DNA of 64,000 nt from Xanthobacteraceae bacterium (GTDB lineage Bacteria; Pseudomonadota; Alphaproteobacteria; Rhizobiales; Xanthobacteraceae): assembly GCA_030037895.1 (NCBI GenBank), contig JASHPW010000114.1, positions 1-64,000 of the forward strand. Direction: 5' to 3'. Below are positions 42,176-51,886 of the stretch, piece by piece. The notes beneath the pieces were generated by a model that saw only the letters and a program-made list of their open reading frames with translations, was not told the origin of the DNA and searched no databases. Position numbers and translations under genes: made by a program. Every line of letters starts with the position of its first letter. Positions within the stretch are counted from its first letter, which is position 1.

Positions 42176-44239
42176 ATGACCGATCACAGCCCGTCCGAAA
42201 ATCCGCTCTTCGTCCCCTGGACGACCCCGGAGGGGGTTCCGCCCTTCGACCGCATCAAGCCCGAGCACTTCCGCCCGGCCTATGCACGCGCGCGCGCCGA
42301 GCACGAGGCGGAGATCGCCGCCATTGCCGCTCGATCCGACCCGCCGGACTTCGAGAACACGATCGCGGCGCTGGAGTCGAGCGGGCGGGCGTTGGCGCGC
42401 ATCGATAACGTCTTCCACCTCCTCGCCGGCGCCGACAGCAACGACGCCTTGCTCGAGATCGAGCGCGAGGTCGCGCCGCAGATCGCGCGCCACTGGAACA
42501 AGATCCACACCAACGAGGCGCTGTTCCGCCGCATCGATCGGCTCATGCGGCAGGCGGACGGCCTCTCGCTTTCCGCCGAGCAGAAGCGCGTGCTCGAGCG
42601 CTACCACGTGACTTTCCGCCGCGCCGGAGCCGGGCTCGATCCGGCGGCGAAAGAGCGCCTTGCCGAGATCATCGAGCGCCTCGCGGCCTTGGGCACCGCG
42701 TTCAGCCAGAACGTGCTCGCCGACGAGCAGGACTTCGCACTGTCGCTCGGCGGCGAGGCGGAGCTTGCCGGGCTCCCTGCTTTTGCACGCGAGGCCATGC
42801 ACGCCGAAGCGCAGGAACGCGGCCTCGACGGCCATGTCGCGACATTGTCGCGTTCGAGCGTCGAGACTTTCCTGCAGTTCGCGGATCGGCGCGATCTGCG
42901 CGAAAAAGTCTTTCGCGCTTTCGTCTCCCGCGGCGACAATTCCGGCCCCACCGACAACAAGGCCATCATCGCCGAGATGGTGGAGTTGCGCGCCGAGCGC
43001 GCGCGGCTCCTCGGCTATGCCGATTTCGCGCATTATCGGCTCGACGATGCCATGGCGAAAACACCGGCCGCGGTGCGCGGCCTGCTCGACGCGGTGTGGG
43101 CGCCGGCCCGCGCCCGCGCGCTTGCCGATCGCGACGCCATGCAGGCGCTGGTGCAGAACGAGGGCGGCAACTTCGCACTCGCGCCCTGGGACTGGCGCTA
43201 TTACGCGGAGAAGCTGCGCCGCCGACGCTGCGATTTCGACGAGGCCGCCGTCAAGCCGTACCTCAATCTCGAGGCGATCATCGCGGCCGCCTTCTACGCG
43301 GCCGAACGCCTGTTCGGCGTGAGCTTCGCGGCGCGCACCGATGTGCCGGTCTGGCATCCCGACGTGCGCGTCTGGGAGGTGCGCGGAAGCGACGGCTGTC
43401 GGATCGGCCTGTTCTTCGGCGACTATTATGCGCGGCCCTCGAAGCGCGGCGGCGCCTGGATGACTGCGCTGCGCGATCAGGAAAAACTCGCCGGCGACAT
43501 CCGCCCGCTCATCGTCAATGTATGCAACTTCAGCAAAGCCGGCGCCGGCGAGCCGGCGCTGCTCGGTTTCGAGGATGCGCGCACGCTGTTCCACGAGTTC
43601 GGCCATGCGCTGCATGGCCTTCTTTCCGACGTCACCTATCCGGAGATTGCCGGCACCAACGTCGCCGCTGATTTCGTCGAGCTGCCCTCGCAGCTCTACG
43701 AGCATTGGCTCGAACAGCCCGACGTGCTGCGCCGTTTCGCGCGGCACTACCAGACCGGCGAGCCGATGCCGGAGGACTTGCTGCGGCGGCTCTTGGCCGC
43801 GCGCAACTCCAATCAGGGCTTTGCCACGGTCGAGTACGTCGCTGCGGCCGTCGTCGATCTCGATCTCCATTCGCTGCCTTCGCCCGGCGCGATCGATGCC
43901 GCCGCCTTCGAGGCCGAGGCGCTGTCGCGGATCGGCATGCCCGAGGAGATCGTCATGCGCCATCGGCTGCCGCACTTCGACCACGTCTTTTCCGGCGTCG
44001 GCTATGCCGCGGCCTATTACAGCTACATGTGGTCGGAAGTGCTCGATGCCGACGCGTTCGCGGCCTTCGAGGAGAGCGGCGACATCTTCGATCCGGCGAC
44101 CGCAAAGCGGTTGCGCGAGACGATCTACGCGGCGGGCGGCTCGCGGGATCCGGCCGAGGCGTATAAGGCCTTTCGCGGGCGGCTGCCGGCAGCCGACGCC
44201 CTCCTACGCAAGCGTGGATTGGCCGAACCCGCCGTGTAA
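42176..44239 (+). CDS. M3 family metallopeptidase (oligopeptidase A / dipeptidyl carboxypeptidase type)
   Basis: This cytosolic zinc peptidase of 687 residues degrades oligopeptides. The catalytic motif is LFHEFGHALHGLLSD (HExxH, about residue 472), with a downstream Glu ligand in the ATVEYVAAAV region. The N-terminal block ENPLFVPWTTPEGVPPFDRI and the thimet-type helical domain are typical of Dcp/OpdA. Start ATG 42176 matches the family start. The GGT-like gene follows 11 bp later, so the two may form an operon for peptide or glutathione turnover. Confidence 0.95.
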   Translation: MTDHSPSENPLFVPWTTPEGVPPFDRIKPEHFRPAYARARAEHEAEIAAIAARSDPPDFENTIAALESSGRALARIDNVFHLLAGADSNDALLEIEREVAPQIARHWNKIHTNEALFRRIDRLMRQADGLSLSAEQKRVLERYHVTFRRAGAGLDPAAKERLAEIIERLAALGTAFSQNVLADEQDFALSLGGEAELAGLPAFAREAMHAEAQERGLDGHVATLSRSSVETFLQFADRRDLREKVFRAFVSRGDNSGPTDNKAIIAEMVELRAERARLLGYADFAHYRLDDAMAKTPAAVRGLLDAVWAPARARALADRDAMQALVQNEGGNFALAPWDWRYYAEKLRRRRCDFDEAAVKPYLNLEAIIAAAFYAAERLFGVSFAARTDVPVWHPDVRVWEVRGSDGCRIGLFFGDYYARPSKRGGAWMTALRDQEKLAGDIRPLIVNVCNFSKAGAGEPALLGFEDARTLFHEFGHALHGLLSDVTYPEIAGTNVAADFVELPSQLYEHWLEQPDVLRRFARHYQTGEPMPEDLLRRLLAARNSNQGFATVEYVAAAVVDLDLHSLPSPGAIDAAAFEAEALSRIGMPEEIVMRHRLPHFDHVFSGVGYAAAYYSYMWSEVLDADAFAAFEESGDIFDPATAKRLRETIYAAGGSRDPAEAYKAFRGRLPAADALLRKRGLAEPAV

Positions 44240-44250
44240 AATAAACGGTC

Positions 44251-45840
44251 ATGGACCTCTACAGCGCCGGTCACCGCCGCGGCGTCGTCTGCGCGCCGCA
44301 CTTCGCCGCCGTGGACGCCGGCCGTTCGATCCTCGCCGACGGCGGCAATGCTCTCGAAGCGATGGTCGCGATGGCGGCGGCGATCGCCGTTCTCTATCCG
44401 CATATGAACCATCTTGGCGGCGATGGCTTCTGGCTCATTCGCGAGCCGTCCGGCCGCGTACGCGCCATCATGGCGGCGGGGCCTGCCGGGATGGACGCGC
44501 GGCTCGAACTCTACCGCGAGCATAAGGCCATTCCGCCGCGCGGGCCGCTCGCCGCCCTCACCGTTCCCGGCGCCGTCGGCGGCTGGATGCTGGCGCTCGA
44601 AGCGGCCAAAGCGAACGGCGGTACGCTACCGCTCGACGTTCTGCTCGCACCCGCTGTCGCCCATGCCCGCGACGGTTACGCGGTCACGCGCAGCCAGGCG
44701 TGGCTCACGAAGGAGAAGCTTTCCGAGCTGGCTTACATGCCGGATTTCGCCAAGACGTTTCTCATCGACGACAAGCCGCCGGCGGTCGGCACGAGGTTGA
44801 AGCAGGAGGCGCTCGCCGACACGCTTGCCCAACTTGCCCATGTCGGCCTCGACGATTTCTATCGCGGCGACGTCGGGCGCGAGATCGCGGTCGACCTCGG
44901 CGGCGTCGGCAGCCCGCTCACGCGCCAGGATCTGGCACGCTATCAGGCAACGCTTGCCGAGCCGCTCCGCGTCGATCTGCCGTCCGGCACGGTTTATAAC
45001 ACGGACGCGCCGACCCAGGGCGTCGCCTCGCTGCTGATTCTCGCGTTGTTCGCCCGCTTGGGCGTCACCGAGGCCGAGGGTTTCGACCATATCCACGGCC
45101 TGGTCGAAGCGACCAAACGCGCGATGCGCCTGCGCGACCGCGTCGTCACCGATCCGAACCATCTCCCGCACGCGCTCGGACGTTGTCTGGAGCAGCGTTT
45201 CATCGCCGGCGAGGCCATGAAGATCAACCGCCGCAAAGCGGAGCGCTGGCAGCTCGGCCACGGCGAAGGCGATACCGTCTGGATGGGCGCGGCGGACGCA
45301 ACCGGCCTCGTCGTGTCGTACATTCAATCGCTCTATTGGGAATTCGGCTCGGGCTGCGTGCTCCGGCGCACCGGCGTCCTCATGCAGAACCGCGGCGTGA
45401 GCTTTTCGCTGCGGCCCGGGGACCTCAACCTGCTTGCGCCCGGCCGGCTGCCGTTCCACACGCTCAATCCGGCGCTCGCGCTCCTCAAGGACGGACGCAT
45501 CATGGCCTACGGCACCATGGGCGGCGACGGCCAGCCGCAGACGCAGGGCGCGGTGTTCACCCGGTACGTGGATTTTCGCGAGCCGCTCGCCGAGGCGATC
45601 GATCGTCCGCGCTGGGTGCTCGGGCGCACCTGGGGCAAGTCGCTGCCGGCGCTGCGCCTCGAATCCCGCTTCGACAGCCATCTCGTCGATGCGCTCGAAG
45701 CGGCCGGCCACGACGTCGACATTTTGCCCGAACCCTATTCCGACATTATGGGACACGCCGGCGCCGTGGTGCGCCACCCCGACGGCAGCTGCGAAGGCGT
45801 CCACGATCCGCGCGCCGACGGCAGGGCGGCGGGAGTGTAA
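44251..45840 (+). CDS. Gamma-glutamyltransferase family protein
   Basis: This 529-residue Ntn-hydrolase-like protein is related to gamma-glutamyltranspeptidase. The N-terminal block LADGGNALEAMVAMAAAIAVLYPHMNHLGGDGF is typical. At the autoprocessing site the usual TTHxSVxD reads DTVWMGAAD, which keeps one Thr in the nucleophile position but not the His. Downstream YIQSLYWEFGSGCVLRRTGVLMQNR aligns with the small-subunit start. No signal peptide is obvious, so it may be cytosolic. Activity on glutathione is likely but not assured. Confidence 0.88.
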   Translation: MDLYSAGHRRGVVCAPHFAAVDAGRSILADGGNALEAMVAMAAAIAVLYPHMNHLGGDGFWLIREPSGRVRAIMAAGPAGMDARLELYREHKAIPPRGPLAALTVPGAVGGWMLALEAAKANGGTLPLDVLLAPAVAHARDGYAVTRSQAWLTKEKLSELAYMPDFAKTFLIDDKPPAVGTRLKQEALADTLAQLAHVGLDDFYRGDVGREIAVDLGGVGSPLTRQDLARYQATLAEPLRVDLPSGTVYNTDAPTQGVASLLILALFARLGVTEAEGFDHIHGLVEATKRAMRLRDRVVTDPNHLPHALGRCLEQRFIAGEAMKINRRKAERWQLGHGEGDTVWMGAADATGLVVSYIQSLYWEFGSGCVLRRTGVLMQNRGVSFSLRPGDLNLLAPGRLPFHTLNPALALLKDGRIMAYGTMGGDGQPQTQGAVFTRYVDFREPLAEAIDRPRWVLGRTWGKSLPALRLESRFDSHLVDALEAAGHDVDILPEPYSDIMGHAGAVVRHPDGSCEGVHDPRADGRAAGV

Positions 45841-45850
45841 CGCGATCCGG

Positions 45851-46759
45851 CTACCGCGCGTGCTCCCACAGCGTCTCCAGCCGATGGCGGAAGGCCTTGG
45901 GCTTTTCGGCGAACAGCCGGTGCGCAATGCGGGCGGCGCGCTGCACAAGCTCGGTCCGGCGTTCGACGCAGGCCGGCGTGAGCCGCGAGCGCCAGTGCGC
46001 CAGGGGCTGATGCGGCTCGATGAGCCGCTTGAGCACTTCGAGGTCCTGGCAGCGTCCGAGCCGGTCGCGCAACCGTTCGGTCTCGTCCATCCACATGCGG
46101 CCGTGGCGCGGCCACAGCGGCGCAATCAGCTCCATCTGATAGCGGTGGTCGATGACGCGCTGCCGCAACCGGTGCAGGTCCTCGACGCTCGCCAGCGACC
46201 AGTCGGCCGGAATGCGCCGTCGCGCTTGCCGATAAACGGCCGCCAGGCGCGCCGCGATCAAACCGAAGTCGAAAGGATCGAGCGGCCATAGCGCGATCGC
46301 CGCGACCGCCGTATCGAGCCAAGCGATAATGGCGTCGCGCAGCTCCGGCGTGAGCACAGAGCGCTCCTCGCTGCCGCGGATCGCTTCGATCCGGCCGCGG
46401 ATGGTCGCGATCGAACGCTCCGACAGCGGGATGGCCTTTTTCACCAGATCGTCGAAAGCGTTGAGCGCCGCCTGGCCGTCGCGCGCCAGCGCCAGCGAAC
46501 GGGCTTGATCGCGCGCTTCGCGGCGCCAACGCACGGCGTCGGGGATGAACGGATCGAGCAGGCGCATCAGCGCGCGCCATTGCTTCATGGCGCGGCGGAA
46601 GTTGTGCACGGCGTCCTGGTTCGAGCGCTCGGGATCGGTGATCGCCGCGCGCGCGTTGGCAAGGATATTGCCTGCAATTGCGCGCAATGCCGGCCCAATC
46701 GCCGCCCGGGGCTGCAAGGCCGGTTTGTCGCCCCTATCCGCTACTACGACGGCACGCAT
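45851..46759 (-). CDS. CHAD domain-containing protein
   Basis: This 302-residue protein is almost entirely a CHAD domain, an all-helical fold with conserved His and basic residues that binds inorganic polyphosphate. Typical motifs are AVHNFRRAMKQWRALMRLL near the N-terminus, VEDLHRLRQRVIDHRYQMEL and LRDRLGRCQDLEVLKRLI. No CYTH triphosphatase domain is attached. Its start is ambiguous in the first ~15 residues. It is convergent with the GGT-like gene and lies upstream of tRNA-fMet on the other strand. Confidence 0.9.
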   Translation of the reverse strand: MRAVVVADRGDKPALQPRAAIGPALRAIAGNILANARAAITDPERSNQDAVHNFRRAMKQWRALMRLLDPFIPDAVRWRREARDQARSLALARDGQAALNAFDDLVKKAIPLSERSIATIRGRIEAIRGSEERSVLTPELRDAIIAWLDTAVAAIALWPLDPFDFGLIAARLAAVYRQARRRIPADWSLASVEDLHRLRQRVIDHRYQMELIAPLWPRHGRMWMDETERLRDRLGRCQDLEVLKRLIEPHQPLAHWRSRLTPACVERRTELVQRAARIAHRLFAEKPKAFRHRLETLWEHAR

Positions 46760-46884
46760 GACGGTTCGGACACGGATGACAGTATGACGAAAAAACGAGC
46801 TCCCCGCACTTCCCTTATCGGGGGCCGCTTGCTACATGAATTCCGCGACGGCACGTCCGCGTGAAGTGGGTCGATATATCTTAG

Positions 46885-46961
<77 letters not shown>

Positions 46962-47159
46962 CTTTTGTTATAACTCACTAACTTACAATACCAATCCAAT
47001 CATCCCCACCCGTACGCGGCTGATTGCCTGGACGATCATCAAGTCGTGGCGCCAGCAGCCGCCGGGGACGCATTCTGCACCGCTGCCTGGTCACCGCGGC
47101 GGCGGACGGCCACGTCGTGCGATCCGTAAATTTGGATCGCCCATCCCGACGATTCGCCG

Positions 47160-47863
<704 letters not shown>

Positions 47864-47867
<4 letters not shown>

Positions 47868-48616
47868 GCCGCCGCCTGCCCCAGATAGACCAGGCGGACC
47901 TCGGGATTGGCGCGGATCTCGTCCGGCGATCCCTGCGCCAGAAGCTCGCCGTGATGCAGGACGACGATGTGGTCGCTGATCCCCATCACCAACTTCATCT
48001 TGTGCTCCACCAGCACGACCGTGCGCTTCGCGGCGAGCCTCAGGATCAGCGCCACCATCGATTTCGTCTCTTCCGGACTCATGCCCGCGGTCGGCTCGTC
48101 GAGCAGCAGAAGCTTCGGCTCGCAGGCGAGCGCCATGGCGATTTCGAGGCTGCGCTGCTCGCCATGCGCCAAGTTTGCCGCCTGCCGCTCGCGCTGGCCA
48201 TGGAGGCCGACCAGATCGAGCAGGTGCGCCGCGCGTTCGGTCAGGTCGCGGTGCCGCGCGCGCGGGCGCCAGATGTCGAAGCGCGCGTGCAGCGCCTGCA
48301 CCGCGACGCGGACATTCTCCAGCACGGTGAGCCACGGAAAGACATTGGTGATCTGGAAGGACTTGGCGATGCCAAGGCGCGCGAAATGATGCTGCGCGAG
48401 CCCGGTGATATCGTTGCCGTCGAAGCGGATGCGGCCCTCCGACGGGGCCAAGGCTCCGGAGACGATGTTGAAGAACGTGGTCTTGCCGGCGCCGTTCGGC
48501 CCGATCACCGAGGTGAGGCGGCCACGCCGAAAGCCGATGCTGACATCGTTCAGGGCGACGAAGCGACCGAACCGCTTGCCGACATGCTCGGCGGCGAGGA
48601 TGACCTCGCCGGTCAT
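47864..48616 (-). CDS. HAAT-family ABC transporter ATPase, LivG type
   Basis: This 250-residue ATPase has Walker A GPNGAGKTTFFNIVSG, signature LAHGEQRSLEIAMALA (degenerate, as normal in LivG) and Walker B LLLLDEPTAGMSPEET. ATG 48616 (MTGEVILAAEHVGKRFGRF) overlaps the livM stop by 4 bp; the track start is four codons earlier. It pairs with LivF as the ATPase heterodimer. Confidence 0.94.
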
Positions 48617-49593
48617 GGCCTGAGCCATTGCAGGATGACGCCCCAGATACCGCGCGGGAAGAATAGCACGAAGACCATGAAGATCGTGCCAACGACGAGC
48701 TGCCAGTGATCGGTGTAGAGCGTGGTCACGTCCTCGACCACTACGAAGAATCCGGCGCCGATGAATGGGCCGAAAAACGTGCCCATGCCGCCGAGCAGGG
48801 TCATCATCACCACCAGGCCTGAGGTCGTGTAGTTCAGCGTGTCGATCGGCACGACCGAAAGATGAATCGCCATCAGGCTACCGGCGAGCCCGCAGACCAA
48901 GGCGGACAGCACGAAAGACAGGAACTTGGTCGCGCGCACGTCATAGCCGCAGGCGCGGGCGCGCGTCTCGTTCTCGCGCACCGCCTCCAGCACCGCGCCA
49001 AACGGCGAATCGAGGACGCGCGACACCAGCCACAGGGCGAGCGCGACGAACACCAAGACGACATAGTATTTCGTCGTCGGATCGATGAGATCGAGCTGCC
49101 AGCCGAACAGCAACAGGCGTCCGGCATTGACGCCGCGCAGGCCATTCTCCCCCCCGGTCAGCGACACCCACTGATAGAAGATCGCATAGACGCATTGCGC
49201 CAGCGCCAACGTCACCATGGCAAAATAGATGCCGCGAGTGCGGATGGCGAGCCCGCCGATGACGGCGCCAAGCGCGCCCGCGAAGGCGGTTCCGATGATC
49301 AGCGCCGGCGGCCACGGGACGCCGAAGCGCGAGATGGCGATGCCGCAGCCATAAGCGCCGGCACCGAAAAACGCGGCATGGCCGAACGACAGCAGGCCGG
49401 TATAGCCGTAGAGCAGGTTGAACCCGACCGCGTAGAGGCCATAGACCAAGACGTTCACCGCCAGCGCCTGGTACGGCATGACCCAGGGCAGGACCAGCAG
49501 GCCCGCGACCGCCGCCGCGACGCGGTGGCGCGCGATCGCATCCACCAACCGCCGGCCGCGTGTCCCCGGCAGGACCAGATGACCGGCGGTCAT
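48613..49593 (-). CDS. HAAT-family ABC transporter permease, LivM type
   Basis: This 326-residue permease has eight to nine spans. Blocks of the family are LLYGYTGLLSFGHAAFFGAGAY, ENETRARACGYDVRATKFLSFV and MMTLLGGMGTFFGPFIGAG. It is translated 16 bp after livH. Substrate specificity comes from the binding protein, not the permease; family substrates include amino acids, urea, short amides and aromatic acids. Confidence 0.95.
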   Translation of the reverse strand: MTAGHLVLPGTRGRRLVDAIARHRVAAAVAGLLVLPWVMPYQALAVNVLVYGLYAVGFNLLYGYTGLLSFGHAAFFGAGAYGCGIAISRFGVPWPPALIIGTAFAGALGAVIGGLAIRTRGIYFAMVTLALAQCVYAIFYQWVSLTGGENGLRGVNAGRLLLFGWQLDLIDPTTKYYVVLVFVALALWLVSRVLDSPFGAVLEAVRENETRARACGYDVRATKFLSFVLSALVCGLAGSLMAIHLSVVPIDTLNYTTSGLVVMMTLLGGMGTFFGPFIGAGFFVVVEDVTTLYTDHWQLVVGTIFMVFVLFFPRGIWGVILQWLRP

Positions 49594-49609
49594 GCAGCGC
49601 GGTCCAGCA

Positions 49610-50485
49610 TCAACCCAGCAGCCCGGCGCGGCCGAACAGTCCCTGCGGCCGCAGCAGCAGCACGAGCACCATGATCACGTACATCGAGAGCTGCGAGAAT
49701 TGTGGCGCGAAGATCGCGGTGAAGCTCTCGGCCAGGCCGACCAGGAGACCGGCAACGACCGCGCCGACCAGCGAACCCATGCCGCCGATCACGGTGATGA
49801 CGAACGCCACCATCAGCGCCGGCGTGCCCATTTCGGGGAACACGCCTTGAAGCGGCGCGGCCAGCATGCCGGCGAGGCCGGCGAGGCCCGTGCCGATGCC
49901 GAATACCATGAGCCACACGCGCGCGATATCGATGCCGAGCACGCGCACGATCTCGGGATCGCGCGCGCCCGCGCGGATCACCAGCCCATAGGACGTCTTG
50001 TCGATGAACAGCCACAGCCCAACCAGAAGCGCCGCCGTCAACGCGATCAGAAACAGGCGATAGAGCGGGAAATAACCGATCCCGATATCGACCGCTCCGC
50101 TCAGCGCGTCGGGCGCGTCGAACGGCAGTCCCTGCTTGCCCCACAGGATACGGATGAGGTCGAGCAGCACATAGGACAGGCCGAAAGTGAGCAGCAGCGG
50201 ATAGTCGATGCCGCGGCCGTAAAGCGGGCGAACCAGGACGCGCTCGACCACCAGCCCGATGCCGCCGACGGCCAGCGGCACGATCACCAGCGAAATCCAG
50301 AAATTACCGGTCAGGCCGAAGACGAAGATGCCGATATAGGCACCGACCGCGAACATGGCGCCGTGGGCGAAATTGATCACCGTAAGCAGGCCGAAGACCA
50401 GCGCCAGCCCGACGGCCAGCAGCACGTAGATCGCGCCGAGCGCGAAGCCGGTAAAGGCCTGCAATAACAAGAAGTTTGGCGACAT
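49610..50485 (-). CDS. HAAT-family ABC transporter permease, LivH type
   Basis: This 291-residue permease starts MSPNFLLLQAFTGFALGAIY. It contains the family blocks LTVINFAHGAMFAVGAYIG and VAFVITVIGGMGSLVGAVVAG. About eight membrane spans are predicted. It lies 66 bp downstream of the binding-protein gene and upstream of livM in the same operon. Confidence 0.95.
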   Translation of the reverse strand: MSPNFLLLQAFTGFALGAIYVLLAVGLALVFGLLTVINFAHGAMFAVGAYIGIFVFGLTGNFWISLVIVPLAVGGIGLVVERVLVRPLYGRGIDYPLLLTFGLSYVLLDLIRILWGKQGLPFDAPDALSGAVDIGIGYFPLYRLFLIALTAALLVGLWLFIDKTSYGLVIRAGARDPEIVRVLGIDIARVWLMVFGIGTGLAGLAGMLAAPLQGVFPEMGTPALMVAFVITVIGGMGSLVGAVVAGLLVGLAESFTAIFAPQFSQLSMYVIMVLVLLLRPQGLFGRAGLLG

Positions 50486-50551
50486 GCCGGACCTATGCGA
50501 GCCACTCCCGGCGGGCGTCGCTGGTGCCGCCGGGAGCCATGGATTTCGCGC

Positions 50552-51823
50552 TCAGACGTGCCCCTCCTCGGCGCAGGAGCGCAGGTTCTTTTCGTCCGCC
50601 GGGTCAATCTCGACGATGTCGAACACGTCGTACTGGTTGCTCATCTTGGCCTTCGGCTTCGCTTCGAGAATCAGCACGGACTGGACCGCCTGATGGTCGC
50701 ACTTGCGAAAATATTCGGTGCCCTTGTAAGGATCGTACCGGTTCTCCTCGAGCGCCGCGATCAGCTTTTCGGTGTCGGTGCCGCCGGCCTTCTTGATGCC
50801 GGACAGGACAGCATAGGTCCCGGCATAGCCGTAGGCGCCGTAATCGGACGGTTCGGCGCCGTTGTTGCGCTTGCGGTAGGCGGCGTTGAAATGCTTGGCC
50901 GAAGAGACCTTGTCTTCAAGCCGCCAATAATAGTTCGAGCCGCCGACCACGCCCTCGAATATCTCCGGGCCGCCGGCCAGCCGCTGACCATAAAGCAGCA
51001 CCGACACGGCGATGTGCATCTGCTTGTTGAGGCCGAAGCTGGCGACCTGCTTCAAGGTGTTGAGCTGGTCGCGGCCGAAATTGTTGACGATCAGCACCTC
51101 GGGGTGGAGCGACTGGATGCGCGGGAAGAAGGTCGAGAAATCCGTCGCGCCAATCGGCGCCAGCACGTTGTCGAGCATTTGCAAGCCAAGTTCCTTGCCC
51201 ACGGCCTGATAGCCGTTCACCAGCTCATGCCCGAACGCATAGTCCGGCGTCAGGAACACGACCTTCTTGCCGAACTTGGGCAGGACATAGCGTGCCACGG
51301 CGCCGGCGGTCATGTGCGGATTGAGCGCCTCATGGAAGGTATAGCGGCTGTAATCCGGCATCGCGGTGATCTGGTCCGACTGGCTGATCGAGACATAAAG
51401 CACCTTGCGCGTCTTGGTGACGTTGTTGACCGCGAGCTGAACCGCCGCCGAGAGCGAACCGACGACGCAATCGACCTTGTCCTTCTCGATCAACTCGAGC
51501 GTCCGGGTCGCGGCCTCGCCGGCATTGAGCTTGGAGTCGCGCACCAGAAGCTCGGCCATGCGTCCGTTGAAGCCGCCGGCAGCGTTGAATTCGTCGACCG
51601 CGATCTGGGCGCAGGCCGCCTGCTGCTTGGCCTCGGCGCCATAGGGGCCGGTCAGCGGCACCGGGAAGCCGATCTTGATCGTCTCCGCCGCCGCTCGCGC
51701 GATGTTGAACCAGAACGGCGAGGCCGCCATCGCGGCGGCGCCGGCAGCAGCCGCGCCCAGGATTTTGCGGCGGCTCGGCCCCGCAAGCCGGTTCGACCCG
51801 ATCTTCGTCCGTTGCGTCTTCAT
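50552..51823 (-). CDS. HAAT-family ABC transporter substrate-binding protein with Tat-like signal
   Basis: This 423-residue periplasmic binding protein has an N-terminal SRRKILGAAAAGAAAMAAS, a twin-arginine motif with hydrophobic core. The mature part starts IKIGFPVPLTGPYG, the Peripla_BP_6 block, followed by AEAKQQAACAQIAVDEFNAAGG and VFLTPDYAFGHELVNGY. ATG 51823 (MKTQRTKIGSNRLAG) is chosen; the track start adds 19 residues. Coexpression with a molybdenum hydroxylase suggests the ligand is the hydroxylase substrate, which is inference. Confidence 0.93.
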   Translation of the reverse strand: MKTQRTKIGSNRLAGPSRRKILGAAAAGAAAMAASPFWFNIARAAAETIKIGFPVPLTGPYGAEAKQQAACAQIAVDEFNAAGGFNGRMAELLVRDSKLNAGEAATRTLELIEKDKVDCVVGSLSAAVQLAVNNVTKTRKVLYVSISQSDQITAMPDYSRYTFHEALNPHMTAGAVARYVLPKFGKKVVFLTPDYAFGHELVNGYQAVGKELGLQMLDNVLAPIGATDFSTFFPRIQSLHPEVLIVNNFGRDQLNTLKQVASFGLNKQMHIAVSVLLYGQRLAGGPEIFEGVVGGSNYYWRLEDKVSSAKHFNAAYRKRNNGAEPSDYGAYGYAGTYAVLSGIKKAGGTDTEKLIAALEENRYDPYKGTEYFRKCDHQAVQSVLILEAKPKAKMSNQYDVFDIVEIDPADEKNLRSCAEEGHV

Positions 51824-51886
51824 GATTTCCCTCCCGATTTTTTCTGGTGCCACTATCCTACTGCCGCACAGCGGTATCAACCGCCG

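Noticed and set aside
42143-43984. 613-aa minus-strand ORF
   Set aside because: Antisense to the M3 peptidase, which has HEFGH and full length.
47868-48692. N-terminal extension of the LivF ORF in the track
   Set aside because: It reads through livG in another frame. LivF homology starts at the ATGATG overlapping the livG stop.
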